Origin: Amaurobius ferox
Taxonomy: Eukaryota; Arthropoda; Arachnida; Araneae; Amaurobiidae
NCBI GenBank assembly: GCA_951213105.1
Contig: OX578152.1
Coordinates: 75,200,680-75,264,679, forward strand
Reading direction: 5' to 3'
Length of the DNA stretch: 64,000 bases
In this document: in pieces, positions 35,025 through 48,100 of the stretch
How the letters are laid out: every line of letters begins with the position of its first letter
Numbering within the stretch: position 1 is the stretch's first letter
Notes under the pieces: model-generated
What the model was told of the DNA's origin: nothing
Databases searched by the model: none
What the model saw: the letters and a program-made list of their open reading frames with translations, nothing else
Position numbers and translations under genes: made by a program

Positions 35025-35950
35025 AATAATTCTTTATTTTCACTCAAAGATGTAAACACACACACAAACACATATACAGGGTCTCCAGAAAGTTCCAGAA
35101 CGGAGCAATATCTCAAGAAATACACTTTGGATCAAAAAATAAAAAAACACGTATTCAATATTTTTAGAAAAGTTATCCAATGATACCAAAGTTGACCCCC
35201 CTCCTGGGGGGAAGGGGTGGGGCAACTATGAAATTTTCAATGGAACCCCCCATTTTTTATTGCAGCTATAATCAAGAAAAACGGAAATGGGGCACTAACG
35301 TTTAAAAGTTACAGAAAAAAGCATCCTGATCATGAGAGGCAAGAGGACTCATGTTAATCAAGCACCCCGAAGGGAAAGGAAAACTACTATGCGTCCACAT
35401 CGTTGTTCCTAGGTAGTGCTAAAAGTAGTTTTGAACCGTTTTCTAAACTGAAGTCAACAATTGTCGCTGAAGTGAACGGTTAGCGGGGGAGGGGGTCAAT
35501 TTTAGCATCATTGGATAGTTTTTTTTGAAAATATTGCACATGTAATTTTTTATTTTTCAATCCGAAGTGTATTTCCCGAGACATTCCCATTTTTAAACGT
35601 TTGTGCCCTACTTCTGTTTTTCTCGATTATAGCGCCATTTGTAGGAGCAAAAATCAAAAATCGTAAGTCAAATGTATGTAATTTTTTCTGGAAAATCCAA
35701 ATCTGCAATAAAAAATGGAGGTTCTCATTAAAAATTTCAAAGTTGCCAGGGGTTGGAGGGGGGTCGATTTTGGTATCATTGGATAGCTTTTCTAAAAATA
35801 TTGAATACGTGTTTTTTTTTATTTTTTGATCCGAAGTGTATTTCTCGAGATATTGCGCCGTTCCGGAACTTTCTGGACAGCCTGTATATATGTGTGTGTA
35901 TTTTTACATCTTTGAATAAAAATAAAGATTTTTATTTTTAAAACTGTTTT
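35025..35950. mobile_element. Fold-back element with about 245-bp inverted arms
   Basis: 35,025-35,270 and 35,703-35,950 are inverse copies, including tctccagaaagttcc / ggaactttctgga, the CA/GT patches and the outer tttattttcactcaaagatg. A third partial copy of the arm lies between (35,480-35,650). The phrase tatacaggg.tctccagaaag resembles ends of TA-inserting MITEs. Open frames on both strands are arm artefacts. Confidence 0.72.
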
Positions 35951-36608
35951 GTATTTGAAATCTTAGATGTACTGACTTAAAGCAATTATATAATTAATGC
36001 TATTTCTATGCACACAAGCATAATATTTCTACAAGATATAAATATATTTGTTAATAATTAGTAATACTAACAAAAGTGTGGATTAATTATTCTAAATCCA
36101 CTTAAAACTGTATGGCCTTGTGATGGCAATACAACGTATCTTGAGAAACATCATTCTGAGAAAAAAAAAGAGAATAAGTGTTTTCTTCAAATTCATCAAT
36201 GCTATCAAAAATTGTATCAATATTTCTTTTCTATTTTTATGTAACTGCATTTATGTTGAATTTTGGTCAATAGCTAACTCTTCAGATTTTATATTCTTAA
36301 AATTCGGTAAAGTTTTTTGAAGAATTAGAATTTCAGAATTACAAGATTTTGGTATAACAGCATTTAAAACTCCACAGTATCATATTTAATTGGGTTCGTT
36401 TTGTCTCTATAACAATTTATTTTTTGCATGCAGGAGTTCTAATTTGACAGGAACCTACATTTATTTGTGGTGGAAGAACATTTTTTACTTAAAAAAAAGA
36501 TTATATGCAAAAGTGAAAAATATGACACTTTTGATTGATCTTTAAAAGGAATGTTATACAATACTTAATACTTATAGTTGCAATCTTTACATTCAGATAT
36601 TTCATTGT

Positions 36609-37263
36609 TTTACATAATAAAAGATGATGTCTGTGTTGGCTGTAGCGGAAAATCAAAGCTATGGACAGTGGCGAAATTCGGTAAAGAGGTACTTCCGGTC
36701 CTCGAACAATACGACTCAGCGAGATTTTTTAAAAATTAAAATTAGTTTAAAAGTACTGAACATTCAAAGTCGAAAATCCATTAAAATTTCAGCTTCAGAA
36801 TATGCTTATTTTTGGTCAAATGATATCCCAATGTAAGATACAAAAGTGGTTGATTTGATTAAATGGCAGACATTTTGTCTAGAACAACACAGCTGTTTAA
36901 AATAAAGTGAATTAAATTTATGTTTTCTGACTTTGCAAATTTAAAAGATTTCGTTCTACTTTTTTTTAATTTAGTATCATATTATCATTGAGTTTTGACA
37001 TAAATCTGTTCAAAACTTATTGACATAGCATATTTACATTTTTTTCCTCTCTGGCTTTAAAATCACATTTATTGGAGCAGACTATTTTTGAAATTCGTAT
37101 TGAAAGCAGGTGTTTTAACAAAATAGCACATATTTTGGTGAGACTGAAACCTGCTTTGATCATCTGTTTTAATCATTTCCCGGGATTTAAGATACAATTG
37201 TGCATAGTAATTAGCAAATTACTATGCACGACTTCATCTTAAAGCCTGGGCAATGCCGAGTAC
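36609..37263 (+). mobile_element. Degraded Helitron-like element with terminal hairpin
   Basis: The head acataataaaagatgatgtc is a worn version of the 56,053 head (tataataaaaggcaatgtc), followed by gcgaaattcgg. The tail has gggcaatgccgagtac then tttttagt, a worn version of the gcaacgccgggta...CTAGT Helitron end. Between them, at 37,200-37,229, is a perfect 13 bp hairpin. Confidence 0.45.
37200..37229. repeat. Perfect 13-bp hairpin
   Basis: GTGCATAGTAATT (37,200-37,212), loop AGCA, AATTACTATGCAC (37,217-37,229). It lies 30 bases before the Helitron-like 3' end. Confidence 0.85.
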
Positions 37264-38904
37264 ATTTTTTAGTAAGTATATAACATACATTAAAACATTA
37301 AATCCAGTTAAATATGAGTATAAACTTAAATCCAGTCTTTATAATTTTGCACTTCCTCTTCATTTGATAAATGAATGCAGTCATGCCACATTTTGATTTT
37401 CAGTTTTAATCCGTTTATTCTTTGGATTTTCAGTTTTAACCTGTTTATTCTTCCAAATTTTCCTGTTTTTCTTCAAAATTTCTAAGTTGTTTTCTTAATT
37501 TTTCCCTTTTTATTTTCTAAATTCTTAATTGTTTTCCTTTTTTGTTAATCAAGCTTTGTTTTCCCGTCTTTTGGCATTTAAATCATGTTTTTAAACCCAT
37601 TTTTAGCCTTCAAACCCATTTGTAGCCTTCAAAATTAATCCCTTTTGGCTAATGTGAATATCAGTTTTTTCAAACCTCGCTTGAATGGGTGCCATTTTTC
37701 CGGCAATTTCGGATACAATCATTAGAAAAAGGAAACACTTAAACAGCATAATTAAGCACCAATTTATTTTGTCTTTATTGAAAGCCATTACAGTTTGATT
37801 TCCTTTAAAAAAGTTTCAAATACTCAAATGTTTGCTCGTGCATCAAGTAATAGCTGAAACAATAGCAAAAATATACCTGGAAACTTTGTGAATGGACAGT
37901 ACAAAATTAAATTCGAAAGTCAGTGTTTCTTATCTTAATCAACTGTTTTATTTTCCGTTTCCTGAAAAAAGTTCAATTCCTGAAATCCATATATATACAT
38001 TTTACTTTTGTTTCTTGAGGCACCTAATAACAATTTTTTTTTTCACTAAAATGTCAGAAAAGGTGGTATTGAGGATATCAATGGAGAGTCAATGTAATTA
38101 TGTAATAAATGGGAAAGTTATGTTGTATAACCTTCTCTCCAAGGTTATCTCTTGTCTGAAATTATGTGTAGTTAAAAGAAACTATATTCTTATCAAATCA
38201 CAGAGGCTGAAATTTGTGAACATATAGCTTCCATCCATTTTTTGTTCATTAATACATAGATGGATTTGGCACAGTACTGTATATATTTGACAATTCAAAT
38301 TCTGCATACATGATTGATATTAATATGCTTTTACTTTATCACTCAACATTTGTCACTTTAGCAAACTATCTGTTATATGCTTTGTCAATTATCTGTGTAA
38401 CGCTGAACAAGAAACCTAATTGGTGGATGAATGTAAATGATGATTTCTGAAACCTTTTCTTCTAGAAAAATAATCTATTTAGAAGCTCCTTTTTTTTTAT
38501 CCCTTTTTGCTTTTATTTTTGTAAATTTTAAATTTTACACAATCTATTTCATTACCATAAGTACATGCTACAAAACTGATATGAATATGTCCAAAAGATT
38601 TTAAATTAGCAATTGTTTTCTATTAATTTCTCATTGATTTATTACAATCAGATAGGAAGGGGAAATGCTAATAATTCATTAATGGCTATCAGTTTACTAG
38701 TATTTTTGATTATTTTAAATTAGTCTTCCTTTAGATGTTCAAAATATAGTAAATAGCAGGACAAGAAAGCTTTTAATTATAAGTCTGAAAATACTTAAGA
38801 GTTAAAGATGCATTTTACAAACAAAATGTGAACACTAAATAAATTCTAAATAAAAATTAAAATATAGCACAAAAGAATGCATTCAAAATAAAACGTTTAA
38901 TATC
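37264..38904. other. AT-rich intergenic sequence
   Basis: Contains open frames such as 37,892-38,227 (+) and 37,603-37,788 (-) with no recognised domain, no splice context and composition like the surroundings. I do not annotate them. Confidence 0.45.
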
Positions 38905-38910
38905 TTTATT
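38905..38910 (-). promoter_or_regulatory. Candidate poly(A) signal of the UPF0193 gene
   Basis: AATAAA on the minus strand about 160 bases past the TAA stop at 39,071. Other AT-rich alternatives are nearby. Confidence 0.45.
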
Positions 38911-39070
38911 GTAAGTTTGATATACAAAAAATATAAGCTGATTTCATGAAATGTATTATGAAAACAAAATGACTAGAAATTTTTTAATTATAAATAAAGT
39001 ATATTTAGATCCTATTCTTCACAATACAAAAATGACTAGATATGTTTTATCATTAAAATAATGAGTATAT

Positions 39071-39139
39071 TTACATTCTATACTTTTGCACAATAATCTG
39101 CGCTCTTTCTTTATCAATCTTTTCAAGTTCTCGCAATCT
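39071..39139 (-). CDS. C22orf23: UPF0193 last coding exon
   Basis: Follows a tttatttcag acceptor and reads 22 codons then TAA. RLRELEKIDKERAQ corresponds to the family's C-terminal block (Leu-Arg-Glu-Met-Glu-x-Ile-Asp in human). Phase 0, matching the previous exon. Confidence 0.84.
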   Translation of the reverse strand, partial: RLRELEKIDKERAQIIVQKYRM

Positions 39140-42100
39140 CTGAAATAAATAAAGGCATCATTTGATACTGACAGTAAATATATAAGTAATATAAAAAAAT
39201 AATAATAATAATGGTAGAGGAGAATTAGTACAGGAGGAGCTGCTGAGAAGGATAAGAATAAATCTGTAATAAATTTTGCTAGAGAACCAATTTGAATGAA
39301 AATCATTCAAAATTGCATTGCAACATAAAATAACTATAAAACAAAGTTGAATTTATAAGAAAAAAGTGATTCCAAGTTATCTCGGAACCTGACCTCAACT
39401 ATCATTGTACCCTCATGGTTGTATGTGCTTAAGATTTTCTGCACACACTGCCATCAGTCAGACATCAACATATATTATTATCAATATGGTTCAAGTTTAA
39501 GAACAAGACTTTTCTATCTCTGATTATTTTTGTAGTACAGACAATCTAGGCACTTTATTAAAACTTTAAAGCATAAAAACCACAACTCTTAACAAAATGT
39601 GGGACAATATAGTTCAAACTAATTTAGTTATCTCTCAAACAGACATATAGCAGCTGATAGGGGAGGGGGATATAAAATCTTTATTATCTTAGCAATGAAT
39701 GAAACAAGTTAAATAAAATACAATATATTCTGGTTTCCAAATAAATTTTGATCTGTATTTTTATGCTTCAGAAAAATGTTAGCTGAAATATATGTCCCAA
39801 TGTTCAACAGGCAGGACATGGCAACTTACGTGAGTTAACCATACACCCACAGTTATTTAAAGTTAACTTATAAAATGATTATTAACAAAATTTTATGAGA
39901 AGCATTATCTTTCATCAAAAGTGTACTTTCATTTGACTACTAATTTGATTATTCGTTAACACATTAGGGAAATGATTATAAAATAAATAAAGTAGATTTT
40001 CTTCCAAAAATAGAAAGTAGGCAATTTTTCTCCAAAGCAGGAGATTTCTTCTTGTAGTACAAGAAAAAAGATACATGCGGAAGTGTCATTTATCCTGATG
40101 AAGAAGGCTCTTTCCATCTCCAAAAGAAATTTATGCCATAAATCAACATTTCTCAACCTTATTTTGCCCATGAACCCCACTGGCTTTTCTTTTTTCCAAT
40201 AATATCCTCGAGTTTCACAATATAATAAATATTGTTGTATTCCCATGTAATGCTCCCTTGCATGATACTTCTTTTCTCGATATGAAAACTTTAAATCGCC
40301 TTAGTAAATTATTTTTTTCTGAATGTGGATGCAAACTATTATATTTTATGTTACCATGATAATTGATATAACATCATTTGTTTATGGAATTATGATTTTG
40401 AACAGTGTAGTTAGCTATTAATGTATATTCCTTATAGTAAAATAAAACTTAATTCTTATACTGAAATTCTTACTATTTTTTCTGTACTTGGGGGCAACTT
40501 AGTTTGATTATACAGAGAAAGTTTCAATTGCATAAATCTAATGCTCTGATTTGCAATTGACTTCAAGTGCAGCTGACACAAAAGTACTGATAAGAAATGC
40601 ATGCAGTAAAAGAAAATAAAGAAATAATATCTGAGATGCACAGACTGATCAAGGGTTAAGTTATTCATTTTTAAACTACTATTCTTAGAGTACTAATGCA
40701 GAATAGCATATATGCTGAAATTTCTGGAGAGCAGTAGCATATCTAAAGCCCCGTTCACATACAAGTGGGTATTTTCCGGCCATGAAATATTGGGGTAAAA
40801 AAGAGGGTGGATCCATTCTAGACCGGTTCACATGTGCAACCCCCATTACTCCCGCTTAAAGGGCTAGGACCAATGTTTCTTAAATGCTTTTGACATTCAT
40901 TTTTGGTAAACAATATATCTTTTTCATTTTTTTTTAATTGCTTTTTTAAAAAGTGTATTATTTTTAATTCATTATTCCATGTTATTATTTTATCTATTTA
41001 ATATAACAAATGTGCGAAAATGAGAAACAAAATAATCATATATATATAATAAATCTAAATAATGTATATAAATTAAACTTGGATTTTTATAAACTAAACA
41101 TCAAATTAAAAATAATATGCCAAAATTAAATTTAATATATTTTTAAAACTGTAAATATATGCTTATTCTAATATATATATATATAAAAGTTTTATTCCAT
41201 GAAACTATTTAAAGAATTCATTCTTAAAAGTCAAAAAAGAAAGTTTTTCTCATTTAATCTTTGTTTTTAAGCTAAATTATGACGTATAAACTTGAGTGAA
41301 AAAAGTGTAACACCATTTCAAGAAACTTTATTCAAGACAAATCAATATAAGAAGTTGGCATAGAGAAAAAAATATGTATATTTATACTGAATACATTTTA
41401 ACTATTACAAAATCGGTATAACTCATTTTTTATTATAAACACATAAGACCTTACTGCATGGCCCAGATACAAAAAATCTCATATACCACTAATACTGCAA
41501 TTAAAAATAATGTTTTTAATATAGCAGTATAAAAAATACTTATGATGGACATGTTTCATTGATATGTAAAATAGGTGGTCCTCTAAGTAATCCAAAAATA
41601 AAATTAATAAAATAAAATAGACTTCATATGTAGTTAGTATCTAAAATATATAAAATTAATTTATATTTCTGATACTAGCAATCATGCAGTATTCTTTCTT
41701 TTTTTTTAGGGGTGGGAGGAGAGATTAACATTTTGTAAACTAATTTACACAGTTCAGTTTATTGCAAAATGTATGCATGTAAAGTTATTTTGAATGCCTG
41801 AAACATTTTACTTTGTTAATGATATACATAATTATAAAACACAATTCTTTACTAATCATAATATTGACATCATAATCACATAATCTCAAATTATGAGACA
41901 TTTCGCTTTGATATGTAAAAGCTTAGAATACAAAACTAAAATAATCAAACTTGAAATATAATGTATAAATAATTTATTTACAATAATTAACAACATATAT
42001 TCATTTAAATATAAACACATTATACTCCTTTTTAACAATATAAAATAAATGAGTATTAAGATAGTTTCATATAAGGATAATGTATATTAGATAAATCTAA

Positions 42101-45100
42101 GAAAATATTTTTTTCATTTGTTAAAACTATTCGGATAAATCCAGAAAATTTGCCCAAGAAACAGAACATTATATTTTAAAGTTACTGCTTCAAAGGAAAA
42201 TCAGCTGGCTTACGACTTAACTAACACTTAATTGTATATGTTTTGTAATTAAGAAACAAACATTTCTATAAAAATTATCCTGAAATCGAGGAATAAATAT
42301 TTCTAATCCATGAGATAACAGTTAGCTCAAATAAACAAAATGTACATACCCGCATCAAAATTTTTCAGTAGGATTCTCCGTTCATTAAATTCTGATGTAT
42401 AATAAGGATCAATCTGTTTAATTCGTAAATAAGTCTGTGCAATGAATGCAAAATAATCTATATAAAAAGCTATAAATTCATCATTATTGTACAATCTTCA
42501 GATAGAATTTGTAAAAAAGGTCCACGAGGTATCTCAGTATCCGCCATGGTTTTCAAGAAATCGCAGTTGCGCACATGGAATTGTGGGTAAAAATCCCAAT
42601 CTACCCCCTTCGTTCCCTCAAATAAGAAGGAAGGAAATCATACCCCCTTTCAACCCTCTTCCGAACCGGTATTTTCCCCGCTTGGACATGAGAAAGGTGA
42701 CACAGTCGAAATACAGCCATAATACCGGCTTTCATGTGAACGGGGCTTAAATGAACTAGATAACATATTGATAACTAAAATGTCTAGGGGTAGCACCAAA
42801 TATTGATTGCTTTTTATTTTCTTAAATCTTGATGATTAGAAATTTGCAAAACATATATATTGACTACATAACAGCAGCATACAGGCATAGTGGGAAGTAT
42901 TTTTGTTGCAGAATTTGTGTTAACTTTTATACTAATATTTACATTAATTCAGAAAATTATAAAAAAAAAACATGTTTTCTTTTTAAAGATCTAATGAGAT
43001 TTGAATATCCATTTTTGTAACCTAATTAAACACCACATATAAATATTTAAGAACAAACATTCTTGCTAAAAGCATGCTTACTTTTTAAAAAAGTAGATTA
43101 TTTTTAAGAAATGAATAGTAAACATTTTCTGTTGTGAATAACATCAATAGTTGGGGTTTCTCTCCGATGGAAAAAAGGAGCATTACGAAAAATGTAAACA
43201 CTTTGGATGCTTATACCTTCAAACCTAATAGATAAAAATGCAATTTTTTTTTTTTTTTTTTGTCAGAAATAGGGTCCAAATTATGAATATATAAAAATAA
43301 TTTTAATATTTGGAACTTTTTGAAAAACTAGAGTTTTGTAGTAGATTTTTGAGCAAATGTGTTTTCATTTTTCTAACTTTCACTCAAAATATATAATAAA
43401 TTATAAATAATATTATAATAAATAATAAATTATAATCCCACCAAACTTATAACATGACCTTCTTTTGATGAATATCAGGTTTTGATGTTGTCTGAGCTGA
43501 CTCACCAAGCTTGGACCATGACCTTTTAAGTTCAATGTTACTGTAAACAATCCATTTTTCATCACCAGTTATCAATCATTTCAAAAATGGATAATTTCGA
43601 TCAATGTCAGTTGTCACAATGTCAGGAATTTTGCCTATATATCAATTGTATTTTACGAAAGGCATATTAAACATATAATCAGTTGTATTTCACAAAGTTG
43701 AATTACCCATATGTAAGTTGCCACAATGTTTTCTCAAAAAAGTTATTTCAAATAACATTAAAATCATCTGCACACTAATACAGCTACCTTATGGAAAAAC
43801 CGAAAGTAGTTTTTCGGACAACCCAATATATTTTACTTTAGTTACCATAGGCCTATATTACCTGCTGCAAAAAAAAAGGGATATTGAAAACAACAATTAA
43901 ACTTATTGAACTTTTATTTTACAAGGCGCTACTCATAAAGCACTATTTCGACTGTGTTAGACTCGAGCCACTGCAGATTTTTTAAAATAAGTTAAATATA
44001 GGTAAATTAGCTAGTGCACACAAAAAAAAAAATCAATGAAAAATAGATGGTGTCTATATGCTATATTATTAAGCTTTTATTGGGGAGGGGGTGAAGTTTT
44101 GAAAACTTTTAGGAAAAAATATGTATTTTGAAAGCCCTTAAAATTAAAATAAATGAAAAACAAAAGCATGTAGAGATTGTGGGAACTTTATCTTTAAAAG
44201 TAGGCTTATTACCTGATGATATTCAACTATTTGCAAAATAATTGTATATTTGAATCCCATTTGTATGAGGAATAATAACAAGGAAAACAATAATAACTAA
44301 AATAATTACAATAATGTCAAGATATATTACCAAGCCTATCTGACACTGAATTTCAGGTAGGTACTTCCTTCCCTCACCAAGTTCAGTCATATCATCAAGA
44401 AATTGTTTCCTTTCTTTTATTTCAGTCAAAACTGTAAAAATATTTTAACAAACAAATATAAACATAACAGATCACTGACAGATGCTTTAAATGCAATATG
44501 AGTCATGATAAACCTGCTGCGGTGCCTGCAGCCTATGATAACTTTACACACAGCTCAAACACCTGCACTAAAGTAATACAACTAAAATAACTCAGTTAAA
44601 AGCCGCATGCAATACAAAATTAATAATATCGATCAGTTTCGAAAGCCTACTTTTACCTTCAAATTCGGTCGATACTATTAATTTTGTGTTATATTCTACT
44701 TTTAACGAAGTTATTTTAGTTGTATGGTAATCTTTTTTAACAGTTACGGCAAAAATAGCTGAAAATAAATACCACTTTTTTTCTTTGCTATTACAATCTA
44801 TAACATAACAAAAATATCCTTTCCTTCCTGATACCCTCGATTACATCCCTTAAATGTTATGTGGGTAGAATCAGAAGGACTGTTTTAGTTGACATGATAA
44901 AATATCATTGGTAATAACTAATGATTGGATGAATACTCTGTGCAAAGACGGCTGAGTGTTTTGAGGGGTATTTTTACTTCTCTCCTACAATATAAGGATT
45001 AATTTTTCAAAGTGGGAGTATTTAATAAAAAATAATAATGGGTAATAGCAGGACTTGAAATATCTGGGTGCATTGGGAATGTGAAAATTGTGCATCTAAT

Positions 45101-48100
45101 TCTTTTTCTGCTAGGTGGATGCAGAGCACCTAACTTTTTAAAATGCATCAAAATCTGCCAGAAATTCTAATTTACCACAGTATAAAAGTCTTAGCAAGAC
45201 ATAAAGTTGTGTCATTTCCATTTAGCAGCTAATATGCACAGCTACAAAAGATTGATTTTCGGTATAAATCGTGTCATTCTGTGCCAATTTTAGTGACCAT
45301 TTTTGTAAAATTCATGAAAATTTACTGGAAATTCTGATTTGTCATGGTAAATTTTTTTTTAGCAAACTGCAAAGTTGTGCCATTTTCACTTAGTAGCTAA
45401 TATATACTGTTACGAAAGTTTGATTTTCAAAATAAAATACACCATACCACACAAATTTTCAATTGTAATTATTTGAGCAAAATTCATTAAAATCATGTTT
45501 CATAGCAATACAAAAATTACTGAAATGGAAAAATATCATATCACTTTGTTGATATTTAGATTGATACTAATAAAATAATTGCCAAGTTTAATCCCCTATA
45601 ATACGATCTAGAAGCAATTTTTGCACATCCATTTCCAGTCATTTTTTGTATCAAATTATTTCTTTTAATAAAAGTAGAACTTTTATTTCTTCTTGGTATG
45701 TTTTATTATCAATAAATATTTTAATGAAATACTAAATATTTTTTAAAGTACAATTTCAAGCACATATTCCAAAATATATATATATTCTGCTTTAGTACAT
45801 AGTGTGAAAAAAGGACCTTATTCTTATTATCGTTTGCCAACTGGCAACAAGTTCAGTCTTAATTACATTGTTTAAAATATTAATGTAAAGGGAAACTATC
45901 TACATGGTTTAAAAAATCCATTAAAAATTATATTTCAAATTAATATTTAATGATTATTTTGTTCAGACTTTAATTTTAACAATTATTGATTATTTTCTTC
46001 AGGCTTTTGCTCAACAATGAAAAATATAACTTTAAACTGTTTATTTAATTATGAGCATTTTGTGAACAAGATTTTGTAACGTAACACTTTTTGCAAGCCA
46101 AATTATATATTATTTGATCTAGAATTAATTTAATTTATATAAGTTATGAAGTTTATGTTTGATCATAGGGTTATATAATAATTAATCCACATATGTCTAA
46201 TGGTAATTGAGAGTTGTTGTTGTTGAGACCCAGACCGTCCGACTTACCAGAAAGGTGCAAGGTAACACATTCACAGGGACCGTACCCTCCTTCCCCTACC
46301 ACCAACCTTTCGGAAGGGCTTACGGACCCACATGTTTAATGTGATCGTATTCCGCATGAACACGGCGGTAATTGTGGTAGCGAGCAAATCACTGGGTTAC
46401 TGCGCCCGAAATGTGCCAACAGCACGCGGTGTTCCCAGGTGGTCACCCACCCAAGTACTAACCACGCCCGATGCTGTCTGACTTCGGTGATCTAACGAGA
46501 ACCGGTGTTTTAAGCACGGCACGGCCGTTGGCCCTTGGTAATTGGGAGTGTAAGAGCTGATGATTATGAGATAAACAAAACTAAATACTATGGAATATTA
46601 ATGAAGAAGTTGAATGGAGACTCACACTCCAGAGATTTAATAGTAAGTTACCAACAGATACTGAGCACTAAAGGGCATTAAAGCACAGATGCTGTGTGTG
46701 GGTACAGCTAGTACGCTTGTATTTTGAATGTTCTTCATACTCATACAATATTGGAATAGTATTACTAAATATACATGTACAAAGCTATTTTTTCAATAAA
46801 ATTATTTAAATACAAAGGATGTTTCAAATGTTTTATTATATAAATAATTTCATTTTAGATACTAAGAAGAAAATTTCATTTTTTCATCCTGCTTACAAAA
46901 GACTGAGTCTAAAATATCTATCATTTGCTTATAATATTCTTATTCTCATAATACAAATCAAAAAATTTAAAAGAAAATAAAAAATAGTTAATTATATAAA
47001 TTAATTTAAATATTTTTTATTTATCCCTCAAAAGAGTTCTTTAAGAAATAGCAAATTTATTTCTCATTTCTGTAAGAAAATATGCTAGCTAATGTTAAAG
47101 TTAATATATATATTATTTCTATTAAAATCATAAATTTTGATATCCCAAAATTGGTTAATATCAGTGATTTATTTTTAAATCAGTTGATTTAAATTATGAT
47201 ATAAATCATTAGTTTAAATTATTACAATCTTGAGAAATATGTTACAGAAATCTCAAAAATCTGAATAAACTTAATTTTGTTTCAAAGAACAGATTTCAAT
47301 AGTTCTAGTAGTACTTAATGACTGAAACCTGTACATATATACATACCTGTACAAAAGAAGTATCTGATAAAAAGGTATAAAAAATTGTACTAAAAATTAA
47401 GAAAATATATTACTTTCAGAAAACATATCAACAGAAGGATTTTCCTCTTCAATCGATACTTCTTCTAAATTCAAATTCCTTAATTCCTCATCAATATCCT
47501 TGCCAAATGCCATCAGATTTTGCAGTCGTTCTTTTTCATGAGGTGGTCTTGCTTGAACAAGAATAAAACTTTGTAAATTCCCTTATTTTTATAAAATTAA
47601 TTTTAAAATTTCAAACTTCTTAATATTAAAATAAAAATTTAAATACTTGTAGAAAGCAAAAATCAAATTCATTTATGTCAGCTTACTTATACATTTCACA
47701 TTAAGAGCTTAACATAGTTAATTTTAAAACATACAGTGCATAATAAATTAATAAGCAACTGCTTAATATTATAATTTAAAAATATATAGGCAAATTTACA
47801 AAGCCTGAGTCACACTTAGTGAGTTTTTTATTAACAGTTCTTGTCAGGGCAATATAAAATAAAAAAGTATCTGCTTACAAAAAGGGTAGAGAACATGTGC
47901 CCTTCTGGGCATCAAGTGTGGACTTCTTTTTTTTTTAAGTTGTATAAATTAATGAGATTTTCCACTAAGGATTTCCACTTTGCAATAGTATATAGGGTGT
48001 ATAAGAAAGTCTGCATCAAGGGAAATTTCTCGAGAATGAAGAGAGTTATCCTTATTTTTTTTAATGCAGCTGATAAGAAACCTCTATGGTGCTACACAAA

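Noticed and set aside
37603..37788. Short minus-strand frame with a signal-peptide-like start
   Set aside because: Only 61 codons in AT-rich DNA, where hydrophobic starts are common; no homology or regulatory context.
42487..42750. Plus-strand 87-codon frame at the right end of the Harbinger-like element
   Set aside because: Antisense to the element's own first exon and terminal repeat.
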